Translations under genes and position numbers: made by a program
DNA from: Allomyces macrogynus ATCC 38327
Taxonomy: Eukaryota > Blastocladiomycota > Blastocladiomycetes > Blastocladiales > Blastocladiaceae
Direction of reading: 5' to 3'
DNA: 30,702 bases
Assembly: GCA_000151295.1 (NCBI GenBank)
Contig: GG745331.1
Coordinates: 97,386 to 128,087 of the forward strand
The notes under the pieces: generated by a model
Told to the model about the DNA's origin: nothing
Seen by the model: the letters and a program-made list of their open reading frames with translations, nothing else
Database searches by the model: none
In this document: positions 18,364 to 27,678 of the stretch, one piece after another
How positions within the stretch are numbered: the stretch's first letter is position 1
Layout of the letters: each line of letters starts with the position of its first letter

Positions 18364-21300
18364 TTAGACCTCCTGCTGGACGGCACTACCGATGCGGCGA
18401 CGCGCGCGCACCACGACGGCCATGACCATGCCGATCGCAACGAACAGGAGCGAGCCGAGGCTCAGTAGGTTCATCGTAGCGGCTGGCTGCGCTGCAACAA
18501 TCGCCTGCTCGGCGCCCATGCCGACGGCACGCTTATGGTGGCGCGGCGCGGCCTGCTGCGGCTGCTGCTGCGTCGTCGGCTTCTCGATCTCGTAGTACAC
18601 GTACGGCTTGGCGTGGTGCACACGCTTGACCACCACCTTCTTGTGCACGACAGGTTTCTTGTGCACAATCACCTTCTTGACTACCTTTTTGACCACCTTT
18701 TTGACCACTTTCTTCGTGGGCTTCTTGAGAATCACGGCCTTCTTTTGCACGGGCGCGACCCGCGTCACATAGACAGTCTTGACCGGCTTGGGTGCGGGCT
18801 GCGCGCGCGCCACGTAAACCGTCTTGATGGGCTTGGGTGCCGGCTGCACACGTGTCACATACACGATCTTGGGCGCGGGCTTGCCGCCGTACACGGGCTT
18901 CGCGGGCGCGGGAGCCGGCTTGCTGCCGTACACGGGCTGAGCAGGTGCGGGAGTGGGCTGCTTGCCACCATACACGACCGTCGGCTGCGCGGGCGCATGC
19001 GGCTGTTGCGGCTTGTTGGCTGGGACTGTCACGTAGACGGTGTGCACTGGCGGCTGCATGGGCACCGACTTGTTGGGCAGTTCCTTGGCGTCGCCGCGCG
19101 GCGGCACCGGCGCCGACGTTGGCGTCACGGGCTTGGTAATGACGACCACGGGCTGGCCGTACCCAGCGTTGACGTGTGTCGTCGTCGAGGCCGCCGGGGC
19201 ACTCGTCGGGATGGACTTCTTCGGGTCCTGCGTTGCGGGCGCCGTCGCGGTCGAAACGGGGACCGACTTCTTGGGGTCCTGCGTGGGCGTAATCGGCACG
19301 GTAATCACGACAACCGAGCCGTACCCAGCGCGCGTCGTTGTGGTCGTGAAAGCCACATTGGTCGTGGTCGTGATGGGCTTGGGACCCTTGGGCTCGGGCG
19401 TCGGCTCAATGTCGATCGTCGAGGTGGGCTCTGGCACCGTCTTGGGGTTGCCCTGAGTCACAGACGTCGTGGACGTGGCCGTCGTCGTCCTCTTGGGCTG
19501 ATCGGGCACGGTCACGGTACTTGCGGGCGACGTGGGCGTCGCCGAATCGCATGGCACAGAGCTGGTCGAACCTGCCGGGTGCGTCTCCTGCGCGGTGGTC
19601 GTGCCGCTCGGGATCGTCTCTTGTACGGTGCTCGTACCGGCTGGGATCGTCTCCTGCACGGTGCTCGTACCGGTGGGAACCGCCTCGACGCTGGTCGTGG
19701 TGGCCGGTGCCGTTTCCGTAGCGCCAGTTGTCGCGGGCGCGGTTTCAGTCACGCCAGTAGCGGGAGCGGTTTCCGTAACGCCGGTGGTGGGAGCAGTTTC
19801 CGTCGCGCCAGTCGAAGCCGGGACGGTCAGCGCGTCCGTGGTCGTGGCCGGGATCGGTTCCGTTGCTACACTGGTCGCGGGCGCTGTTTCCGTGGCTGGG
19901 TTCGTTGCCGGTGCGGTTTCAATTGCGCCAGTTGCAGGCGCTGTTTCCGTCGCGTCAGTCGTCACCGGGAGCGTTTGCACGTCCGTAGTCGTGGCCGGAA
20001 TTAGTTCTGTCGCCACGCTCGTTGCAGGTGCGGGTTCCGTTGCGCCAGTCGCCGGCACAGTTTCCGTTGCACCAGTGATCACCGGGACGGTCAGCACATT
20101 GGTAGTCGTGGCCGGGATTGGTTCTGTCGCCGTGCTCGCTGCAGGTGTGGGTTCCGTCGCACCACTCGTTGCGGGGGCAGTTTCCGTTGCACCGGTCGCA
20201 GGAGCGGTTTCCGTCGCGCTGGTCGAAGCCAGGAAGGTCAGTACGTCCGTGGTCTTCGCTGGAATTGGTTCCGTCGCAGCACTGGTCGAGGGCACGGGCA
20301 CGGTATCCGTTGCTGGGTTCGTGGATGGCGCGGTATCGGTCGCACTGGCGGTTGTCAGGATTGGCTCTGTCGCTGGCGCGGTTTCCGTGGCCGGGAGAGT
20401 CGCGGGCGCCGTGAGCGTGGGCTCCTCTGACACAGCGCCAGTCGTGGCGGGTTCGTTTGCTGATGTCGTGCCGTAGGGAACAGTCGTGACGGGAACTAAG
20501 GGTGGAGAGAAAAAAAATCAAAATCAGTCAACCGCATCAACCAGCAATCAAACTCCTGTTCGGCACAAAAATAACGTACCCGTCTCAGTCGGCTCGATGA
20601 CTGCAGTTGTGGCGGGTGTGTGCGAGCCTGCATCAGTGCCCGTGGTCGACGTCGACGCGCTCGAATCGAGGGTGGACGTGGTAAGCGTGGCTGAGGCCGA
20701 ATCAACAGCTGAGGTGAGCGTGGACGTGGTCAAATCGGCAGTCGACGTGGCCGTGGCCAAAGTTGAGTCTTGAGCGGACGACGTGATGGATGCCAGATCC
20801 GTTGACGATGATGCATCTGCTGAAGTGGCGCGCGAGAAGCCGTGAGTCTCACCCTCAGGCAAAAACAATGAAGGGAAGTGGATCATGAGTGTACCAGCGC
20901 TGGTCGTGGCTGTGGAGCTCGGCTCACGTGTCGCGGTCCCAGTATCGGTAACAGCCGTCGAAACTGAAAATGGCGAGTTCACGAGCGACGAGTGTCAGTA
21001 AAATGCCGTGGAAAAACGAATCAGAAGCGCGCAGACCGTAGACTTACCAGTCGTACTGAGCAGCGTGCTCGTGGCCACATTGCTGCTTGAAGACGAATCG
21101 GCCATGCTGCTGAGCAGTGTGCTTGTGGCAGCGACGGTGCTGCTCAAAGTCAGGTCCGTGACGCTGGAAGTTGCACTAGTTGCCACGTTGGTGCTGCTTG
21201 ACGAAGAGTCAACTGTACTCGTCGGCGCGCTCGTAGCAGCAGCAGCGTCGCTTGTGCTCGCCGTCAAGTCGGATGCTGTCGTCAAATCGGTTGCTGTACT

Positions 21301-24300
21301 TGTGGCCGCGGCGGTGCTGCTCGACAAGACATCGGCCGTACTGGTCGCCGAGCTCGTGACGGCGTCGCTGGTACTCGTCGTCAAATCTGCGGTCGTGCTC
21401 GTGGCCGTATCGGTGCTGCTCAGCGTCGAATCAAGCGTGCTGGCTGCGTGGCCGTGGCCAAGTCACTGGTGCTTGCTGTCGAATGTGCGGTCGCGCTCGC
21501 GCCCGTGTCGCTGGTAAGCGTCGACGATTCGGCCGTGCTGATCGGTGCGGCCGTGATCGTGTCGCTGGTGCCGACCGAATCCGTGGTGCTGCTGAGGAAC
21601 GAGCTGGTGGTCACATCCGTATTGCTCAGCGTGGTTTCTAAACCGAGCGAGAATCCAAGCGCGTCAGTGCTTTGCGCACATGCAAAAAGATGCGGAATAG
21701 CACGCACCCGACGCACTGGTACTGTCGGAAGTCGTTGCCGTCGGCTCGGCGATGGACGTGAGGGACTCGTCGGAATTGGTAGCCGTGAGCGTCGCCGAGA
21801 TGGTTTCGGTGAACGAGGTCGCGGCTGGCTCACTGGTGGACAAGGTTGTTGCCGACGAGCTCAAATCCTCGGAGGACGTGGTGGGTGCGGGCGTGGTCAG
21901 AGCTTCGCTGGACGTAATCGAGGTCGAGTCTTGCGTGCTGGTGGCAGTCAAGGTCGAGTCCCGTGTCGAGGCGACGGTTGTGAGCAGATCGGTCGTCGAG
22001 GATGCGTCTATATCGTGAACATGGCACTTGTCGTGAGTCTCCACCCTCAAAATTCAAACGGCGCGGATTCGGAGCGTACCAGTGCTCGTTGCGGTCGTCG
22101 AGTCCGTTTCGCTCGTTGCGACGCTGACATCGGTGCTGCTCGCCAAATCTACGTGCGAAAAAACCCCGCCGCGAAGGCAAAGCGTGAGTCAATATGCTCA
22201 AGTTCGGCGCGGCGAGTGGGAACCAAATAAGTACCAGTTGCCGCGGCAGTCGTGCTCGTGGCAGCGTTCGTGCTGCTCGAAATGGTCGCGCCATCTGTCA
22301 CCGTGCCAGTGACAGCGTCAGTGCTGCTTGTCGAAAAGTCGGTTGCGGTGCTGGTCGGCGTGCTCGTCGCAGCGTCGCTGCTCGATGACGAATCCGTTGC
22401 CGTGGCCGTGGCAGTATCACTGCTGCTCGAGATCAAGCCTGTCGTCGAGCTGGTAAATGTGGCCGTGGCCGCATCGGTGCCGCTCGAGGTCAGATCCGTT
22501 AAGCTGGTGAGTGTGGCCGTGGCCGCATTGGTACTACTCGTCAAGTCGGTCGTCGGGAGCGGTGCGAACGAGGCCGAAGTTGCGTCGCCGCTGGTACTCG
22601 CCGAATCGGTCGTGCTGAGCACTGCGCTCGTGGTTACAGTGCTGCTGTCGCTCGACGAAGCGTCAATCGTGCTCTGCAGCGCGCTCGTGGCCGTAACGGC
22701 ATCGCTACTCGTCGAATCAGTCGCGCTGGGCGGCGCACTGGTCGTATAGTCGCTGCTGCCCGATCCCGAGCTGGCTGTGGTCACGACGTCGGCACTGGTC
22801 AAATCGGTCGTCGCGAGCGGCACGGTCGTGCTGTCGCTGCTCGCCGGCGGCTCGGTCGTACTGGGCGACACACTCGAGGTGACGGCATCGCTGGTGCTCG
22901 ACGAGAGCTCTGAAGTGCTGGACGCGCCAGCGTCGGTGCTGCTCGTCAAGGTATCACCCGCCGTAGCAGTCGCAGCTGTGGCACTGCTGCTCGCCGAATC
23001 CGTCGCGCTCGCTGTGCCAGAGATGCTTGCCGAATCCGTTGCAGTGGGCGGCATGGTCGTGGCCGTTACGCTGGCACTGCTCGCCAAATCAGTGCTGCTG
23101 AGCGTCTCGTTCGTGGCCGTCTCGCTGTTGCTGCCCGTCGAGGAATTGGTCGCAGCAGGAGGCTCGGTCGTGCTGAGCGTTTCGCTTGTGGCCGCGGCAC
23201 TGCTGGTGCTCGATGACGAATCGGTTGTTGCGGGCGGTTCGGCCGTGGACGCGGCGCCGCCGCTCGAATCCGTTGCCGTTGGCAGCGCGCTCGTGGTGAC
23301 GACAGTGTCGCTGCCGCTCGTGCCCGTGCCAGAATCGCTCGTCGAGTCTGCTGTAGAGAGCGGTGCGGCCGTAGTGCTCGTCAAATCGGCCGTACTGGCC
23401 GCTGCGCTTGTGATAGCATCGCTGGTACTCGTAACAGCGCTGTTGTTGGTGCTCGATGTCAAATCGGTCGCACTCGGCAGCTCGGTCGTGACCGCGGCGG
23501 TACTGCTGCTCGACGTCAAATCGGTCACGGCGGGCGGCGCACTCGTCGTCGTATCGGCAGCGCTGCTCGTCAAATCGGTCGCACTGAGCGTGGCGCTCGT
23601 GGCCGTAACACTTTCGCTTGTCGACACTGTCGCCGCGGGCGGCGTACTCGAGGTGGAGTCGGTGCTGTTGGACGCTGCGGTGCTGCTGGACGCCGCGGAA
23701 CCAGTCGTGCTCGCCGGAGAATCCGGCGCGGTTGTGGTGCTGCTGGTTGTTTCAGCCGTTGCCGCCGCACTGGTGCTATCCGACGCGGAAGTGGTGGAGA
23801 GTGCGGTATAACTGGTTGCGGAACTGGCCGTGGGTTCTGTCATGTTGGGTGAGAAATAACGGTGAGTCAAAAATTAGCACGAAAGTGGAAACGGGCCGCT
23901 GCTTGGCGCGCCGCACCTGTTATGCTTGTCCCCGCTGCAGACGTCGATGCAGTCGTGCCCGCACTGGTGGACAGATCCAAGCTAGTCGATGCCGAAACGC
24001 TTGCCGTACTTGCGGTCGACGCCGTGCTCGCGCTGATGGTTGGTTCCGAGGTCGCGATCGAGGCCGAAGTGGACGTGCTCGAGAGCGAGGTTTGGGTCGA
24101 TCCGACGGCTGTGGTTGAGTTGTTTGAGGCCGACGAGACGGTCGTAACAGTGCTGTTGCTGGTCGTCAGCGTGGCGGAACTTGCCGCGCTGGTCGTGAGC
24201 GTCGTGGTACTGGCGCTGGTGGCCGTGCTGGCCCCGGCCGCACTTGTTGCCGTGCTGGTGCTTGCTGCAGTTGAACTTGCCGTCGGCGCGGTACTTGCGG

Positions 24301-24934
24301 TGCTCTGAGTGGCCGCGGTGCTCTGCGTGGTCTGCGTGCTGGTCGTCTGGATACTAGAAACCGTCGTCTGCGTGCTGGCGGGCGTCGATTGCGTACTGGC
24401 CGTCGTCTGCGAGCTGACTGCGGTCGATTGCGTGCTGGCCGTCGTCTGCGTGCTGGTTCCATGGTTCGTCGTAGCCGTCGTTGTCGTCAATGCGCTGCTG
24501 GTCGTGACTGCCGTCGATTGCGTGCTGGTCGGCGTCGTCGTCAGCTTTTGGGTCGTCGTCGTTGTCGTTGTCGTTGTCGTCGTAGCAGTCGTCGCCTTTT
24601 GCGTCGTTGTCGTGGTTGTTGTCGTTGTCGTAGCAGTCGTCGCCTTTTGCGTCGTTGTCGTAGTCGTTGTCGTGGGTGGGATGGTCACGGCTGCAACATT
24701 TAATGGGTGGAGGTCGCGATCAATCACCCATCCAATCACCAAACGCGATCCGCAGAACGTACTCGTCGTGGACGGCTTACCACCGCCACCTCCACCGCCC
24801 CCACCTCCACCACCTCCGCCGCCGCCGATAACGAGCGCGTGCGCGGTCGGCGCGAGTAGGATGGCCAGGACAAGCGCGGCCCAGAAGATGACGGCGACGA
24901 GCGCACGCCGCCGGCGCGCAGGTCGCACCGTCAT
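18364..24934 (-). CDS. Giant mucin-like type I membrane glycoprotein, nine exons
   Basis: Exons: 24934-24781, 24690-23917, 23836-22235, 22148-22080, 22007-21708, 21637-21048, 20963-20895, 20819-20580 and 20495-18364. Every intron is phase 1, so internal exons are symmetric. The product is about 1976 residues if one missing base in exon 6 (near 21445) is allowed for. The signal peptide is about residues 1-33 (ALVAVIFWAALVLAILL), then 15 glycines. Most of the rest is Ser/Thr/Ala-rich and probably O-glycosylated. The last exon has TETAPAT repeats, a KTVYVTRV-type repeat, a basic KKVVKKVV block, a dibasic HHKR site, a membrane helix (LLSLGSLLFVAIGMVMAVVV) and an RARRR tail. It is likely a cell-surface or wall-spanning protein; no catalytic domain is visible. 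A NAGNAG acceptor (20820/20817) makes the exon 8 start ambiguous by one codon. Confidence 0.75.
19600..20440 (-). repeat. TETAPATG-type Ser/Thr/Pro repeat array
   Basis: Imperfect units of about 8-12 residues (ATETAPATG, ATEPIPATTTD, ATELIPATTTD) recur through the last mucin exon. A higher-order period is marked by TEPIPATTTD-VLT phrases. Towards 19600-19680 they grade into three STVQETIPAG-like units. Such arrays usually carry dense O-glycans and vary in copy number between strains. Confidence 0.8.
24548..24690 (-). repeat. Poly-Thr / QKATTA repeat in the mucin-like protein
   Basis: Minus-strand ACG/ACA/ACT/ACC runs encode Thr tracts of 8-13 residues, interrupted by QKATTA, QKATTA and QKLTTT. 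The sequence is plainly repetitive and low-complexity and begins one residue block after the exon 2 acceptor. Confidence 0.85.
24781..24826 (-). repeat. Poly-glycine (GGN)15 tract after the signal peptide
   Basis: Mixed GGC/GGT/GGA codons encode 15 consecutive glycines directly after the predicted signal peptide, ending at the exon 1 donor (GGTG then GTAAGC). Synonymous codon variation means it is not a pure microsatellite, which suggests selection on the glycine run itself. Confidence 0.85.
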
Positions 24935-25458
24935 GGTGCCGCGGAAAAATCGGCGCGGTTGGGCAGGCGAGCGGGTGGACGAGCGAGTGGACGAGACTGG
25001 CGAACGGGCGCGAGTTGACGGGGTGGTTGGTGCTGGTCTATGCCCCAGGCTGAGGGTGAGGGGGGGAGGAGGAGAAGAGAGGAGCGGGGGCGGGAGACCC
25101 GAACCGGTGCACGAGGAGACACGCCTGCCAGTCCATCCGAGGAACCGAAGTGTGGCGAAATGTACCGGTTTGCGCGGCGCGGAGGCGCGAGCGCGCAAAA
25201 AGCGAGCAAGTCAACCTCGCCGAAAGTGATGGTGTCTTGGGCCGCGGCGTCGAACGTCCATATGGCGTGGGTGCGCGCTCAACTGACGACGCGTCGTGCG
25301 CCGGCTACTTCATCCACTTCATCCACTTCAGCCTCGCGTTGCAAAGCGCAGGTCCTTCCACGCGCGCAACAACCCCGGGTACAAACAACTGGCCATTCGA
25401 TTACATACCCAAAACCGTCGCATGTACACCTCCAACACGCTCCCGGACGCGCATCCGT
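24935..25458. promoter_or_regulatory. Upstream region of the mucin-like gene
   Basis: These 524 bases lie between the stop of DUF707 gene A' and the mucin ATG, both on minus. A strong pyrimidine tract on the sense strand lies at about 25045-25105 (complement of GAGGGTGAGGGGGGGAGGAGG), some 110-170 bases before the ATG, as expected for a fungal 5' UTR or initiator zone. No TATA box is clear. No gene was recognised. Confidence 0.4.
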
Positions 25459-27330
25459 TTATCGCGTCCCGTACGGCGCGCCATACCACTTGGCCATCCC
25501 GCCCATCTCGCGCATCCGCCGACGCTCCTCATCAATCAACCCCTTGAGCGCACGCATCCTCGCCATCTCCCGCTCCCGCGCCATCACAAACCCCATCCTC
25601 TCCGGCGGCGCCCCCACGGCGCGCGCGTCCGCGGGCGACTGCACCTGGTCGGCCCACCACGGCAAGTTCCGGATCTTCTTCCACCGGCGGTCCGGGCACT
25701 TGTGTTTTGCGGCCTCAGTCTCGTTGGCGGGAATCACGCGCAGCGACACGTGCGGCGGGTTGGACCAGGTCGCGCACATGGCGCGCACGCGCGCGCTCCC
25801 GCGCCATGGCGCGATATCGAGCGGCGCCGTCACGGATGCGGTGTCGGGCCGGGCCTCGGCAGCGGTGCCGTTGTTAGTCTCGTCGAGTTCGTCGAGCAGT
25901 TCAGGGACCGTGATGTGCATCTTGTGCGCGAGCTCCTCGAGTTTCTTCTCGCGCTCCCGCTTAGCCTCGCGAGCGGCGCGCGCGAGGGAGGGGGAGGGCA
26001 AGCGCGGGACGTCGATCGTGTCGGCAACGTGGTAGAACGGGACCGACGCCGTGTCGGCGGTGCCGGCGGTCGTGGACGCCTGCAGTGCGCCGCAGAGCAT
26101 TTGCATGTGCGCGTCGCCCGACTCTTCTTGCGGTGCCTCCTCCTCGGAGCGGCGGCCGACGGGGAACGATGAGATGGACGCGAACCGGCACAGTCCGTGT
26201 GCGGCGCAGGTCGGGTACCATGCGGCCGCGTTGGATGCGCCCGAGTAAGAGAGGAGACGCCACGCGCACGGCCAGGCGGCGCGCGAGAAGACGGGGAAGG
26301 AGGTGCCAATGCGCGTCGTGAACATGCCGGAGTTTGGTGTGGATTTGGTCGAACTGGCTGCTGTGACTTTCGTCGTCTTGGCGGACGCGGAATGCGTTGG
26401 CGATGGAACCGGCTCGCTGCTGGCACGCGTGGTCGCGGAACCGTTAATGCTGGTCGTCGGCTGCGCGTCCTCGTCGTCGTTGGCGTTGGCCGCCTGCGCG
26501 TCGTTCTCGCCGAGCGCGACCATGTCCGGGTGCGCAAAATGCACGTCGAGCGACTTGAGCAGTGCCACAAAGTGGTCAGGCGCCCAATCACCCTTGAGCA
26601 CGGCGTCGTCGTCCCACAGAAGCACGAAATCATAGTTCTCGACGACCATGGGCGTCAGGAAACGCTTGGCAAACCACCACTTGGACTGGCCCGTCGCGTG
26701 CACGGCAGTCCACCGCTCGTAGCCCGGCACTTTACTCCAGACATGCGCGTAATTATCGTCCGTGTGGAACAACATGACATCAAACGCGGCGCTATCAAAA
26801 GCGTTGAGCACGCGGCGCACGACCATGGCCGGGGTCGTGGCGCCAACCGTCATGGCCAACAAACCCATTTTGCGCTTGAGCGGCGGGTCGCGCGGCGCCG
26901 AGCCGCGAATGATGTGACCGTAGTTGCCCGGCTCGCGCTCAAAGAAACGGAAGGCGCTCGAGGCCGGTGGCGGGTGCATGAGCAGTCGCTGCGTGGCGAC
27001 TTCGACCGTCATGCCGTGGGCGTCGGCAGGCGCGGCAGGAATGTCGCTGGAAGGCGCGACCAATTTGGCGAACCGGTCGGCGAATGATGCGCGGGGCGAC
27101 GCCGAGTTGGAGCGGAGTATCCAAGCAGCAGCGGCGAGTAAGGCGAGGCCAAAGATGAGTACTGGCCACTGGCGGCGAACGAGGCGCTTGACGCGGTAGG
27201 TCGTGCTGGTTGAGGCAGAGAGCTTGTGGAGCGCAGAAGCGGGCAGGAACGGGTCGTGCGCGCCGGCCATGGTGCTGCTGGCGGGCTCGCAGTCTGGGAC
27301 GGCGGCGGGTGAATGCAGCGCCGTTGCCAT
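25459..27330 (-). CDS. DUF707-related GT-A-like type II membrane protein, gene A' (paralogue of A)
   Basis: A single exon encodes 623 residues from the ATG in CAACATGGC; a second in-frame ATG at residue 21 also fits the alignment with A. The membrane helix is about residues 56-72 (VLIFGLALLAAAAWIL). Blocks shared with A are HPPPASSAFRFFEREPGN, LLAMTVGA, LFHTDDNY, QSKWWFAKRFLTP, YDFVLLWDDDAVL (Asp240-242), FSRAAWPCAWRL, LCRFASISSFPVGRR, WWADQ and WYGAPY. The linkers differ: here the insert after the DDD domain is Ser/Thr-rich. It diverges from B' across 348 bases, mirroring the A/B arrangement. A GT-A fold and Golgi location are inferred. The absence of introns, shared with A, supports duplication of the pair as DNA rather than by retrotransposition, because B and B' keep their introns. 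Confidence 0.8.
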   Translation of the reverse strand: MATALHSPAAVPDCEPASSTMAGAHDPFLPASALHKLSASTSTTYRVKRLVRRQWPVLIFGLALLAAAAWILRSNSASPRASFADRFAKLVAPSSDIPAAPADAHGMTVEVATQRLLMHPPPASSAFRFFEREPGNYGHIIRGSAPRDPPLKRKMGLLAMTVGATTPAMVVRRVLNAFDSAAFDVMLFHTDDNYAHVWSKVPGYERWTAVHATGQSKWWFAKRFLTPMVVENYDFVLLWDDDAVLKGDWAPDHFVALLKSLDVHFAHPDMVALGENDAQAANANDDEDAQPTTSINGSATTRASSEPVPSPTHSASAKTTKVTAASSTKSTPNSGMFTTRIGTSFPVFSRAAWPCAWRLLSYSGASNAAAWYPTCAAHGLCRFASISSFPVGRRSEEEAPQEESGDAHMQMLCGALQASTTAGTADTASVPFYHVADTIDVPRLPSPSLARAAREAKREREKKLEELAHKMHITVPELLDELDETNNGTAAEARPDTASVTAPLDIAPWRGSARVRAMCATWSNPPHVSLRVIPANETEAAKHKCPDRRWKKIRNLPWWADQVQSPADARAVGAPPERMGFVMAREREMARMRALKGLIDEERRRMREMGGMAKWYGAPYGTR

Positions 27331-27678
27331 GTTGATGGTGATGCTGGCGGTGGTGCAGGTGGTGGAGGAGAGGAGGTGGAGAGCAAAGAGAGGAAAGAGA
27401 AAATAGAAAATCAAGGCGGCGTGGCACTTCCTGGCGGTGCGTCGAGTCGGCGGGGCAGAGGGCAGAGCCACATGACGGCTGATGTGGGATCGGAGGCCTC
27501 GTTCTCGGTCCTCGGATGGCGTGCGTTGCGCCGGCGTGACCTTGAGCTGCGCCCGACGCCTCATCAGCTCTCCACCACGCTGTCGGGCCAACCAAAATTG
27601 TGATTTTACAAGCGCGCGTACTTATCTTCTCTCTTCTCTCTCCCAACTGTCCTCCCCTGCCACCCCCGCAAGCGCAAT
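27331..27678. promoter_or_regulatory. Bidirectional promoter region of DUF707 pair A'/B'
   Basis: These 348 bases lie between two divergent ATGs. A purine-rich plus strand at about 27363-27410 gives A' a pyrimidine-rich 5' leader. A CT-rich run (CTTCTCTCTTCTCTCTCCC) at about 27626-27650 precedes the B' ATG. The layout matches 5360-5802. Confidence 0.45.

Noticed and set aside
19532..20476. Plus-strand 314-residue repetitive frame
   Set aside because: Complement of the TETAPAT repeat array. The minus-strand frame is the one continuous with the membrane helix and stop.
22777..23811. Long plus-strand open frame rich in Val/Ala/Leu
   Set aside because: Antisense shadow of mucin exon 3: Ser/Thr codons read on the opposite strand give Val/Ala/Leu runs. 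The minus strand has signal peptide, splice sites and phase logic.
24309..25229. Plus-strand 306-residue open frame with hydrophobic Val runs
   Set aside because: Antisense of the poly-Thr exon and the signal-peptide exon of the mucin gene; it looks like a membrane protein only because Thr codons reverse to Val codons.
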